64,000 nucleotides of DNA, from assembly GCA_015061985.1 (NCBI GenBank), contig SUVN01000011.1, forward strand, positions 1-64,000, written 5' to 3'. Below, piece after piece: positions 7,754 through 16,976 of the stretch. The notes below the pieces were generated by a model. The model was not told the DNA's origin. It did not search any database and saw nothing but the letters and a program-made list of their open reading frames with translations. How positions within the stretch are numbered: the stretch's first letter is position 1; the number at the start of each line of letters is the position of its first letter. A program made the translations under genes and the position numbers. The DNA comes from Akkermansiaceae bacterium. GTDB taxonomy: Bacteria; Verrucomicrobiota; Verrucomicrobiia; Verrucomicrobiales; Akkermansiaceae.

Positions 7754-8923
7754 CTAATTCTTATAGAATCGGTTGATGATGACGGCGAGGGCTCCGTCGC
7801 CGGTGACATTGCAGGCGGTGCCGAAGTTGTCCATGGTGATATAGAGGGCAATCATGAGTGCCTGTTCCGTATCACCGAAGCCAAGCATGGAGTGGAGGAT
7901 ACCCAGCGCGGCCATGATGGCACCGCCCGGTACTCCCGGAGCCGCTACCATGATGACACCCAGCATAAAGATGAAGCCAACCATGACGGTGGGGTCAATC
8001 GGGCTGCCTTGCATGAGCATGATAGCAATGGCGCAGGCCACGATTTTGAGCGTGCTGCCGGAAAGGTGGATGGTGGCGCAGAGGGGAATGACGAACCCGG
8101 CCACGTCCTTATGAACCTTGTTGCAGAGGGTCTGTTGCAGGGTGATGGGGATGGTTGCAGCGGAGGACTGCGTGCCCAGTGCGGTGAAGTAGGCGGGCAT
8201 CATGCGCCAGAGCAGCAGCAGGGGATTCTGCCGGGACACCAGCCCGGCCACGCTGTATTGCAGCAGCAGCACGCCGACATGCAGCAGGAAGATGATACCA
8301 ATGATTTTGAGGAACACGCTCAGCAAATCTGCTGCCTGGCCGCTCCAGGACATGTTGAGGACAATGCCGAAGATATAGAGCGGCAGCAGGGGAATGATGG
8401 TTTTGCCGATGGTGCGGGCAATGATTTCGCGAAAGTCATCGCAGACTTTTCGCAGGGCTTCACCCCGGCAGTAGGCCATGCCCAGCCCCAGCATGAAGGC
8501 GAAGATGAGCGCGGTCATGACCCCCATGAGCGGGGGAATGGAGAGGGTGAACCATGCAGGTGCTTCTGCGGCCTTGCCGAGTTCCTGAATGGCGGTGGGC
8601 GTAATCATGCCCGGGAAGATGTTGGCTGCGGTCAGGTAGGAGGCAAAGCCGGAGACAAGCGTTGCACCGTAGGCCAACAGAGCCGTTGCCAGCAGCATCT
8701 TGCCCGCTTTGCGACCGATATCGGCAATGGCCGGAGCCACCAGCCCGATGATGAGCAGGGGTATCAGGAAGCCCAGATATTGCCCGAACAATCCATTGAA
8801 GGTGTTAAATGTGCGAACCAGCTCTACGGGGGTATACGGGCCGGTGACTGCGCCTACTATCAGCGCAATGATGATGCGACCAATCAGCCCGAGACGAATC
8901 TTCTTCCACTTCTTCTTTTTCAT
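7754..8923 (-). CDS. dicarboxylate/amino acid:cation symporter (DAACS family)
   Basis: The 389-residue integral membrane protein has eight or more hydrophobic segments and the re-entrant loop signatures of the GltP/SstT family: the serine-rich LGTQSSAATIPIT near residue 255, VPGGAIMAALG, and the C-terminal MDNFGTACNVTGDG. The family carries glutamate, aspartate, serine/threonine or C4-dicarboxylates with Na+ or H+; substrate not assignable. An in-frame ATG at 8944 would add seven residues. It is convergent with the PpiC/SurA gene. Confidence 0.82.
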   Translation of the reverse strand: MKKKKWKKIRLGLIGRIIIALIVGAVTGPYTPVELVRTFNTFNGLFGQYLGFLIPLLIIGLVAPAIADIGRKAGKMLLATALLAYGATLVSGFASYLTAANIFPGMITPTAIQELGKAAEAPAWFTLSIPPLMGVMTALIFAFMLGLGMAYCRGEALRKVCDDFREIIARTIGKTIIPLLPLYIFGIVLNMSWSGQAADLLSVFLKIIGIIFLLHVGVLLLQYSVAGLVSRQNPLLLLWRMMPAYFTALGTQSSAATIPITLQQTLCNKVHKDVAGFVIPLCATIHLSGSTLKIVACAIAIMLMQGSPIDPTVMVGFIFMLGVIMVAAPGVPGGAIMAALGILHSMLGFGDTEQALMIALYITMDNFGTACNVTGDGALAVIINRFYKN

Positions 8924-9002
8924 GCGATTGCCGCATTCTAACATATTCCGCAGAGAAAGTACAATTCTTTCCTCGGAATTTCATAAATTCGCTGTGCAAC
9001 AT

Positions 9003-10058
9003 TCATTTACCCGCTGTCGGGGAGCAGAGGGTGTGGAGCAGGTGCTCTATTTCGCGGGAGTTGCGGAGATTGTCCAGACCCATGGGGCTGTATTTTCGGA
9101 ATGCTTTGCCGGGGTAGTTGAAATCCAAGTCTACCCGCCCATTCGGGTAAATGGTTTTTCGTATCGGGTAGCAGCCGGTGATGGGGCGTGGATGGCGGCC
9201 CTCGACGTACAGGAAGCGGCTGCCCAGTACAAAGCGTTTCCCCGTAGTGTACTCGTGGCGGTTTTTCCACAGGAAGTAAGCCATGGTCATTGTCAGCAGG
9301 ATGAGGATTCCCCAATAAGCCCACATTCCCGGTTGTACGTCATCGGAGGGGTACAGCAGTCCGATACCGCCTACGGTGAGAAGATAGAGCGCTATCAATC
9401 CCGTCAGAATACGTACTTTGAGCGGAGAATCCGCTTTCGGTTCTTCCATGCCTTCTGCCAGCAGGTCTTCGCCCACCGGCAGTAGCGGATGCGGGCGGTG
9501 CTGAGCCTCCGGGAGGGGCAGGGGAGTCGGGATATCAGCTCGGAGGGTTGCCAGCAAATCATCTGCGTTTTCTACCCGCAAGAGCGCCTTTACCGGCAGA
9601 TGACTCCGCATGCTGCGTGGCCCGCAGATGCTTAAATCCGCGCTGCCGTCGTTCCCACGGTTTTCCGGGATGAGTCTGATGCTGCGCAGCGGTGCATCAG
9701 TTATATACAGCGTCTGCCATTCGTGCTTGAAGAAGAGAATACGGCGGTTGGTGATGACCTCCCATTGCCGGAATCGGCGGCGGTAACAGCGGCAAATAAA
9801 ATGGACCGTCCGATAGATGACCAATACCAACAGCAAGGGAGGAATTGCCTCGTGTAGCATGGGGGCCAACATCATCGGCAATATAACCACAATCACCAGC
9901 AACATGGAGATGGCGATAACCACCACCCAGAATTCCGTTGCCATTTCTCTGATGTGTTCGCGGATGGCAGGCGGTGTTTCTCGCAGCCACATGATGCGTT
10001 CCCCGGGAAACAGCTCTTTTTCCGTGAGTTGCCGGGATGTCGGGTGGGTAGTTGGCAT
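9003..10058 (-). CDS. membrane protein with bacterial PH-like domain
   Basis: The 351-residue protein has two hydrophobic segments near residues 48-82, followed by a region resembling a bacterial PH domain (VITNRRILFFKHEWQ, IRLIPENRG), a proline-rich linker, a second pair of membrane segments and a second PH-like stretch (GKRFVLGSRFLYVE). A smaller protein at 52250 has the same layout. Function unknown; these domains usually sit at the inner membrane. The start at 10058 removes a 31-residue extension that reads like intergenic DNA. Confidence 0.6.
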   Translation of the reverse strand: MPTTHPTSRQLTEKELFPGERIMWLRETPPAIREHIREMATEFWVVVIAISMLLVIVVILPMMLAPMLHEAIPPLLLVLVIYRTVHFICRCYRRRFRQWEVITNRRILFFKHEWQTLYITDAPLRSIRLIPENRGNDGSADLSICGPRSMRSHLPVKALLRVENADDLLATLRADIPTPLPLPEAQHRPHPLLPVGEDLLAEGMEEPKADSPLKVRILTGLIALYLLTVGGIGLLYPSDDVQPGMWAYWGILILLTMTMAYFLWKNRHEYTTGKRFVLGSRFLYVEGRHPRPITGCYPIRKTIYPNGRVDLDFNYPGKAFRKYSPMGLDNLRNSREIEHLLHTLCSPTAGK

Positions 10059-10281
10059 ACTGTTGCGGGAGGATAAGGATGAATCAGTTAAACTTATATG
10101 TCCATTTGTTGTGGGATTCGGGCGTATTGTATCAAAACGTATATAGAACACAAGCTAAATATTGTTGAATGTGCGATAATATGAATGAGTGGGATGATGG
10201 CGGTTTTGCGATTGCTCGTACTTTTTTCAGAAAAAGTTGCGGATTTGGCTCGCCGTGGGATTAATACAGGTGTAGAATGCC

Positions 10282-13200
10282 ATGACAATGTCAGATATGA
10301 GCCGTTTTTGTGCCAATTTTCTGTGGATGATGAGCCTGCTGCTGGTTGGAATGCTGCGGGCGGGGACGATTGATTCGAATCAGAGCCAACAGACGGTCAC
10401 AATACGTTTTCCTGAGCCTGTGGTACAAGCCTCAGCGGTGCAGGACCCTTTTGACGAGCCGATATCGGCAGCGTCTGAATTGTTCAGGATAACAGGGGAT
10501 TCACGTCATGTACCTCTGACTCGATGGGTAGATCAGGATTGCCTGAAAATCAGTTTTCCGTCCGGTTGCAGCTGTAAGACGCAGTATAAGCTGACCTTTC
10601 ATGAGGGAACCTGTTATCTGGGCGGGGCAGAAATGAAGAAACGTGAATATGTCTTTCGCTGTCCGGATAATCAGCTGCGCATCTGCCCCGTTGCAACTGC
10701 TCGTGGCTGCGCTTTGCTGGTGACCCCGCAGCGGCACCATACTCGCGAAGCTCAGCAGTTTTCGGAAAAGACGGCGGTGAATTATGTGTTCCGCCGCGTG
10801 AAAGAGAGTATCTGGACGGGGAAACGCTATCTGGGACGCAGCGTGGCAGCTACGGTGGAACCAGCCCGCGTTTGTGACGGTGTTCTGGAGGAGAGTCTGG
10901 AGAGGCTGGCAGATGCCGGGCAGAAGGTATGGGGTAAATTGAAGTCAGAATCGGTGTTGCCCGGACATGTGCTGGTGCGTCCGGTGGAAGAACTGGATGC
11001 GGATGAGACCTGGATGCTGTGTTACAGCGGAGCGCCGGACTCCGGGTTCGTTGCAGCACAGCAGGAGGCAGATCCGAACATCCCTTCATCCATGCGTGGA
11101 AATTCTGCGGATTTTCACCCCACCAATGAGCTGTTGAGCGGATTGAGTGTGGCAGAAAAGGCAACAGACGGCAGCGAGGTGGAGATGACGCTGTTCTTTT
11201 CCCAGCCTATCCCCGAAAAATCTCTGCCGGAACTATTCTCCCGGCTGGGGTTCAGTATAGATGGAGAAGGAGTGACGGAAAATACCGGAGTCGGAAGAAA
11301 ATTGACGGTGAACGAGAAAATCTGGCTGCTTTTCCGCTATGACGGAGCCCTTCCGTATCAGCCTCATGGGGAGTGGCTGCCGGGCAGAGAGGAGAAACAA
11401 CTGGCGTATCAGGCTCCGGGTATGGCAAGTGGGATGAGGATTCGCGTGAGTGGGGTACTGCCTGCTGTGGTGGATGTGAGCGTTCCGGCCGGCACGACGG
11501 CGGTCAATGGTGCGATGACACGGGACGAGCATGTGCACCGTTTGGCGCTTCAACCGGCATGGCCTCAGATACAGGCGCAGACGGAAGATCCGATAGTGCT
11601 GCCCTTGAAAGGTGCGCACAAACTTCGCCTCCCTACAAGCAATATCAGTAAGGTAACGGCCACGGTTCACCGCGTTCATCCCCAACAGGTGGTGGAGGCT
11701 CTGATGGAGCCCGCCTATGATTCCCGCAAACGCGATCAGTATCAGTATGAGTACCGCGTTCACCGCGAGCGTGAGAGCAAGGGTTTCCCGGTAGAGAGGC
11801 CAACAGCAGATGCGCGCGAGGCTCTTGTGGATAGGGAAGAGGAAAAATTGGAACTGAGGGAGGAGCAGAGAAAACGCCGTATAGCGGATGCGCAGCATTA
11901 TCCGACCCGGCATTTTGATTTGAAAGGCAGTTCCCTGTTTCGCAGCTCGGAGTTGGCGCTGGATCTGGATGCCCTGGCGGGCGAAACATTGCCGCCGGGA
12001 TTGTATCTGGTGACGCTGAACGTAACCCCGAATGCACATGTGCAGTATGCGCTCTCGCTACAGGGACAACGGGCAGATGTTCTGAATTATGAGCTGGATA
12101 TTCCTGTGCTGGTGACTGATTTGAACGTCATCTGTTCCGAACAGGGGGTGCTGGTGACTCGTTTTTCTGATGGTTCTGTTGTGACCGGGGCAGAGATGAA
12201 GTCATTGGAATGGAACAGGGAGAACCGCGTATGCGAAGAATCTCCCCTGCCGGATTGCAGCGGTGTTGCCTTTATCAAACTGGAAGATGAGAAGAAAGTA
12301 ATTGCCCGCTGTGGACAGGATATGGGCGTTGGGCGCGTTTTCGTGCCATATTACCGCTGGTTCGGCGGGGAGCCCGCAGAAAAATCATCCGTGCCTCGTA
12401 TTTTCCTGTTGAAGGATCGGCCCTTGTACCGTCCCGGTGAAACGGTGCATCTGCGCGGTCTCGTGCGGAGGCTTAGAAACGACCATTTTGTCCTGACTGC
12501 GGAAAAGAAGGTGAAATTAAAACTGATTCGTCCGAATGGCGAAAAACTGTCGGAACAGGAAGTGACATTAAGTGACTTTGGTGGATTCTCTGCAGATATA
12601 CGGCTCCCGGAGGGGGAAGAAGACGTGGCGGGGGATTATGCCGTAGAGGTACAGGCCGGAGCAGGGGAAGAAACGATGACCATTCCTTGCCAGGTGTTCC
12701 GGCGCAATGCCTTTGTGGCTACCCTGACCGCAGATGTGGAGGAAGTAGCCCCTCAACATGTCTCTCTGCGTGTGCAGGCAGATGATTATAGTGGCGTGCC
12801 GCTTTGCAATGCGAAAGTGGAGCTGAAATTGCGCAGCAATTCGGAGGAAGAAACACACCGACTGGCGACAGATGCCAACGGCTCGGCTGAGTTGGTGCTG
12901 CCGATGAAAGACTCGTGGCTGCACAGCGGAGAGCTTGAAATAGAGGGGAGTATTGCCAATGACCGAGAGGAATATGTCACGCTGCCGCCTCAGACCAGAA
13001 AGTTTTCCTCCGCTGATTTCCGGATAGATTATCGGGATACTCATATTTACCTGACGGATGCCCGGAGCAACGAGCCTTTGGGGCGTGAGCAGCGCATCAG
13101 CATCACCCTGAACGAGGAGGTGCATCGTTCCCTGAATCCCCGTTCCTGCTTTGCCGTGGTGGAACCTGTGAAACAAAAGCTGGTCAGCTGTGAACTGACC

Positions 13201-16074
13201 ATCCCTGCTCACAGCCGTCAGGGCGTTCCCCTGCCGCCGAAGATAGGTAATGCGCTGCGGGAGCTCGGGTGGTATGATGATGAGGATGTACGCTACCATC
13301 CGGAGCTGGAGTTGGAGCTGCGGGGGCGGGATACCGCCGGGCGGGAAGCGGTGTGCAATACCAGGCCTTCGTCCCGCACAGATGAAGCCGGCGAAAAACT
13401 GTACCTGCGAGCTGAGCCGGTGAAGGGGGCACTGCGTCTGCATTTTCATTCCCCCCGCAAGGGGCCGGTGCATGTGTTCATCGGGTGCGGAGAGCGTTTG
13501 CGCCATGTGCAGAAGCAGGCCGGGCAGGGCGAACAGACCATGGATGTCCGCTTGCAACGGCTGGAGGAGGGAACGGTGAGCGTCTCGCTGGTCATCCCGG
13601 ATATCGGGAAAAAGGCCTCTCGTCGGCTGTTGACGGATGATGCTTCCTGTTTTGTGCCGATTGAGCGGCAGCATCTGGATGTCTCCCTGCAACTGCCGCA
13701 GGGCGCATCCCGCCCCGGTCAGAAAGTGCTGCTGAGCGGGCAGGTGTTGTCCGGCGGTAAACCTGCGGAGGCAGAGGTGACGCTCTATGCCGTGGATGAG
13801 GGGATGCTGTCGCTGCGACAATATGACAAACCTGACCCGGAGCGTTTTTTTGCCTCCGATAAGGCGTTGACCTTTGCCCCTGTGTTCGTTCTGAAATCTC
13901 CGCCGATGCTGTCTGCCGGGGTGATGGATGCCGTCTGGATGGGGGATATGCTTCGGGGTAAATCGGTCAGCCTGTCACCCGTACTGAAAAAGAAGTTTGC
14001 GTTGAATCGAAAATCGCTGACAAAGAAAGCATACGGCGGCGTTCTGACGGCCGGGCTTCGCAGCGGTAGCGGGGTGCTGACCCCTGAGGATGTGGATTCG
14101 CTCATGGTTTCAGATGAAGATGATTTCCCGGCGGAGCCTTGTCCCGTGGCTCCCATCATGGGAGATTATGTCGAGGATGTTTTCCGCAATGACTTTGAGC
14201 CGGTGGCGGTCTGGAAAGCGGCGCTGAGAACGAATGCTGAGGGGCGTTTCTCTGCGGAGGCCGAATTGCCGGACACGCTGACCACTTACCGTGTGTTTGC
14301 CGTGGCGGCAGACAAATCCGGCTCACGCTTTGGGGCTGCTGAGGGTGCTTTTGTGGTGAACCTGCCGGTGATGATTACCCCCGGTATGCCTCTGTTCATG
14401 AGCACGGGGGATGAGCTGAAGCTGCCGCTCTCCATCACCAATGCTACGGAGCAGGACGGTGTCTGGACGGTCACAATGGAAGGCTGCGATACCCCGCAGC
14501 AGGCAGAGTTGCCGCCGGGTGGGAGCGCCACGCTGTATTTCGATGTAGCCCCCTCGCAGGAGGGGGAATACCGCTTGCGCTGGAAAGCGGAGGGTGCTCC
14601 CGGTACAGATGCCGTGCAGGGGAGTTGCCGGGTGCGATTCCCCGCCCCCTTGCTCAAGGAGGTACACCGCCCGGAACTCCTCCCCGGCCAGACTCCCCAG
14701 AAGCTGTCCTCTCTCTTTGCCCCGGATGTGGCGCAGTCCACCCGCTTTGATGCGGAGGTGTGGCTTTCCTCTTCACCCCTGCTGCATTTGCGGGGATGTC
14801 TGGATTTTCTTCTGAGTTATCCCTATGGCTGCACGGAGCAGAAGGCCGCCGCACTCATGCCCTGCCTGCTTTATGATGAGCTTGCGCCTTTCTGTCCGCA
14901 GCTCGCTGCCACTCCGCAGGAAGAGGTCAACAAGGAAGTGGAACGCGATATAAACGCCCTTTTTGCCCGTCAGTGCGAGGATGGCGGCCTGGGGTACTGG
15001 GAAGCAGGGAAGAAGGGCTGTGGCTGGGCAAGCGCGTATGCTGCCATGGTGCTGACTGTTGCGACAGAACGCGGTCACACGCTGCCGAAGGATAAGATGA
15101 AACGGCTGCTGCGTTTTGTGGAACGGTTGGATGAGGACGAACTTTTCGCAGATGCGGAGCTGATGGCGGCGCGCGCTTTGGGCGATGGCCGAAAAATGGA
15201 ACGTATCCTGAAGAAAAGATGTGACGACTTGGCCGAACTACAGGAAAAAGGCATCCGCCCCGGGGTGTATGGTGCTACTCTCAGGTTTATGAAAGAAATG
15301 CGGCATTCCGGTGCTGTTCATGAAGCTTTCCGGGAGTGGATGCGGACGGTCGGGCGGGATTCCCGGCATCATCCTACGACTCATTCCACGCTGATGTTAC
15401 TGGCGCTGCACGATTTTCTCCGGAAACAAACCATAGCCAATTCCGTGGTAACGGCGGTGACGGATTCCGACAGGTATCAGTTGAAGCGCGAGCCTCTGAA
15501 AGTATCGCTGCCGCAGGTGAAGAGCCCGGCAGAGCTGCCCACCACGCTGGCGGCAGAGGGTGGCCCGGTCTATGCGCTGGTGCAGGTCAAGGCTCAGCCG
15601 GAGCAGACGGAATTCCCCGGCGTGACGGAAAAGGGCTTGCAGGTGACTCGTGTCTATGAGGTGAAAGGCGCGGACGGCAAGTGGCAGCCGGCTCCGGCTC
15701 AGCTGAAAGTAGGGGATGTGGTGCGGGTCACGCTCACTTGTGCCAAGGTGGCGGATAATCTGGAATACCTCGTGCTGGAGGATTATCTGCCCGCCTGCAT
15801 GGAGGCCATCAACCCGGAAGTCCCGAGTCAGGCTGCCGGGCTGGAGCAGGTGCCGTGGAGCAGTTGCTTTGACCGCCGGGAGTATCTGGCTGACAGGGTG
15901 CGTGGATTCTGCACCCGTTGGAGCGGGCGCAATTTGTTGAATATGACCTATTTTGCGAGGGTAAAGCGCGCCGGTGTCTCAACAGCTCCGCCTGCCCAGG
16001 CCCAACTGATGTATGAACCCCAGGTGTATGGGCTCTCTCCGAACGCCCGAGTGATAACCATCCCCGCCGAATGA
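10282..16074 (+). CDS. thioester-containing bacterial alpha-2-macroglobulin
   Basis: At 1930 residues this is the largest gene here. It has an N-terminal export signal (FLWMMSLLLVGMLRAG), MG-type beta domains including the MG2 signature LYRPGETVHLRG near residue 715, the A2M segment DTLTTYRVFAVA near residue 1330, and the thioester motif YGCTEQ with Cys1517 and Gln1520, followed by the helical thioester domain (GGLGYW, GWASAYAAMVL). Bacterial A2Ms trap proteases in the periplasm through the thioester; many are encoded with penicillin-binding protein 1C, which is absent here. Instead the stop overlaps the start of an ankyrin gene by ATGA, so the two are translationally coupled. Confidence 0.9.
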   Translation: MTMSDMSRFCANFLWMMSLLLVGMLRAGTIDSNQSQQTVTIRFPEPVVQASAVQDPFDEPISAASELFRITGDSRHVPLTRWVDQDCLKISFPSGCSCKTQYKLTFHEGTCYLGGAEMKKREYVFRCPDNQLRICPVATARGCALLVTPQRHHTREAQQFSEKTAVNYVFRRVKESIWTGKRYLGRSVAATVEPARVCDGVLEESLERLADAGQKVWGKLKSESVLPGHVLVRPVEELDADETWMLCYSGAPDSGFVAAQQEADPNIPSSMRGNSADFHPTNELLSGLSVAEKATDGSEVEMTLFFSQPIPEKSLPELFSRLGFSIDGEGVTENTGVGRKLTVNEKIWLLFRYDGALPYQPHGEWLPGREEKQLAYQAPGMASGMRIRVSGVLPAVVDVSVPAGTTAVNGAMTRDEHVHRLALQPAWPQIQAQTEDPIVLPLKGAHKLRLPTSNISKVTATVHRVHPQQVVEALMEPAYDSRKRDQYQYEYRVHRERESKGFPVERPTADAREALVDREEEKLELREEQRKRRIADAQHYPTRHFDLKGSSLFRSSELALDLDALAGETLPPGLYLVTLNVTPNAHVQYALSLQGQRADVLNYELDIPVLVTDLNVICSEQGVLVTRFSDGSVVTGAEMKSLEWNRENRVCEESPLPDCSGVAFIKLEDEKKVIARCGQDMGVGRVFVPYYRWFGGEPAEKSSVPRIFLLKDRPLYRPGETVHLRGLVRRLRNDHFVLTAEKKVKLKLIRPNGEKLSEQEVTLSDFGGFSADIRLPEGEEDVAGDYAVEVQAGAGEETMTIPCQVFRRNAFVATLTADVEEVAPQHVSLRVQADDYSGVPLCNAKVELKLRSNSEEETHRLATDANGSAELVLPMKDSWLHSGELEIEGSIANDREEYVTLPPQTRKFSSADFRIDYRDTHIYLTDARSNEPLGREQRISITLNEEVHRSLNPRSCFAVVEPVKQKLVSCELTIPAHSRQGVPLPPKIGNALRELGWYDDEDVRYHPELELELRGRDTAGREAVCNTRPSSRTDEAGEKLYLRAEPVKGALRLHFHSPRKGPVHVFIGCGERLRHVQKQAGQGEQTMDVRLQRLEEGTVSVSLVIPDIGKKASRRLLTDDASCFVPIERQHLDVSLQLPQGASRPGQKVLLSGQVLSGGKPAEAEVTLYAVDEGMLSLRQYDKPDPERFFASDKALTFAPVFVLKSPPMLSAGVMDAVWMGDMLRGKSVSLSPVLKKKFALNRKSLTKKAYGGVLTAGLRSGSGVLTPEDVDSLMVSDEDDFPAEPCPVAPIMGDYVEDVFRNDFEPVAVWKAALRTNAEGRFSAEAELPDTLTTYRVFAVAADKSGSRFGAAEGAFVVNLPVMITPGMPLFMSTGDELKLPLSITNATEQDGVWTVTMEGCDTPQQAELPPGGSATLYFDVAPSQEGEYRLRWKAEGAPGTDAVQGSCRVRFPAPLLKEVHRPELLPGQTPQKLSSLFAPDVAQSTRFDAEVWLSSSPLLHLRGCLDFLLSYPYGCTEQKAAALMPCLLYDELAPFCPQLAATPQEEVNKEVERDINALFARQCEDGGLGYWEAGKKGCGWASAYAAMVLTVATERGHTLPKDKMKRLLRFVERLDEDELFADAELMAARALGDGRKMERILKKRCDDLAELQEKGIRPGVYGATLRFMKEMRHSGAVHEAFREWMRTVGRDSRHHPTTHSTLMLLALHDFLRKQTIANSVVTAVTDSDRYQLKREPLKVSLPQVKSPAELPTTLAAEGGPVYALVQVKAQPEQTEFPGVTEKGLQVTRVYEVKGADGKWQPAPAQLKVGDVVRVTLTCAKVADNLEYLVLEDYLPACMEAINPEVPSQAAGLEQVPWSSCFDRREYLADRVRGFCTRWSGRNLLNMTYFARVKRAGVSTAPPAQAQLMYEPQVYGLSPNARVITIPAE

Positions 16075-16811
16075 TGAAAAAAACTGCCACCGATAAGTTG
16101 TTCAACGCTCTGAAGGAGCGCGATGCCGCTGCCGCCCGCCGTGCGATTGCAGCGGGGGCAGACGTGAATGCTCGAGACTGCTATGGATGCACTCCCTTGC
16201 GTTACGCCGATTCCGCTGCGTTATGCCGACTGCTCATGGATGCCGGGGCCGTGCCTACGTCAGATGATGTGGTTTGCGGGCATTATGTTGACAAGCTGCG
16301 GCTGTTTGTTGACAGGGGCGTTGATGTGCGACTGCACAGACGCATGGGTGAGACGGCTCTGTGGTGGGCGCTGGAGGCAGATGCCGCACGTTTTCTGCTG
16401 GAGCAGGGGCTTTCCGTGCACGACAGGGATGATTCGGGTGCGACGGCCCTGTTCGGTAATATCTGGCCGGAAGTGGCAGAGGTGTTGCTGGAGGCCGGTG
16501 CGGACTTGTTTGTGCAGGATAACGCCGGGAATACGCTGCTGCACGGCACGGATGCCCGTCTGGGCTGTTGGCCGCTTTTTCTTTCTGCCGGACTGGATGT
16601 GAATGCACGGAATAAGTGGGGAGAGACCCCATTGCACCGGGCTGAGTGCGCAGAGAGCGTGCAACTCCTTATGCAACACGGTGCCGATCCCACGTTGCGG
16701 AATAATGACGGGGAGACTCCCGCTGAATACTGGCAGGAGGAAGAAAACGCCGCTTTCCTGGCTGATGAGTTGCCGCTGATGCTGAAATATGTGCGTGCCG
16801 ATGGTGAATAA
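16071..16811 (+). CDS. cytoplasmic ankyrin-repeat protein coupled to alpha-2-macroglobulin
   Basis: The 246-residue protein has no signal peptide. It consists of about six ankyrin repeats (AAGADVNARDCYGCTPL, ... ARNKWGETPLHRAE ... HGADPTLRNNDGETPAEYW) and a short acidic C-terminus. Its ATG overlaps the stop codon of the A2M gene (ATGA), so it is made with it. Because A2M is exported and this protein appears cytoplasmic, it cannot be a direct periplasmic partner unless exported by another route. Role unknown. Confidence 0.8.
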   Translation: MMKKTATDKLFNALKERDAAAARRAIAAGADVNARDCYGCTPLRYADSAALCRLLMDAGAVPTSDDVVCGHYVDKLRLFVDRGVDVRLHRRMGETALWWALEADAARFLLEQGLSVHDRDDSGATALFGNIWPEVAEVLLEAGADLFVQDNAGNTLLHGTDARLGCWPLFLSAGLDVNARNKWGETPLHRAECAESVQLLMQHGADPTLRNNDGETPAEYWQEEENAAFLADELPLMLKYVRADGE

Positions 16812-16849
16812 TTGGGAGCAAAAAATCGTGTTATGCCGATGGTTTTTTC

Positions 16850-16878
16850 TTTTCATGAAGTCCCCTCTATGCTAGAAT
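16850..16878 (+). promoter_or_regulatory. probable promoter of the methylmalonyl-CoA decarboxylase operon
   Basis: TTTTCA (16850-16855) and TAGAAT (16873-16878) are 17 bases apart. Transcription would start near 16885, leaving a leader of about 90 bases before mmdA. The leader contains no structure I can name. Confidence 0.45.
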
Positions 16879-16976
16879 GCAGCCGCGATTGGGGAGGACT
16901 GTACCCTCTCGCTACGGTTGCGCATGCTCAGGTGATACTGCGTCTGCGCCGAAACTCTTACTAATACAATATATTT

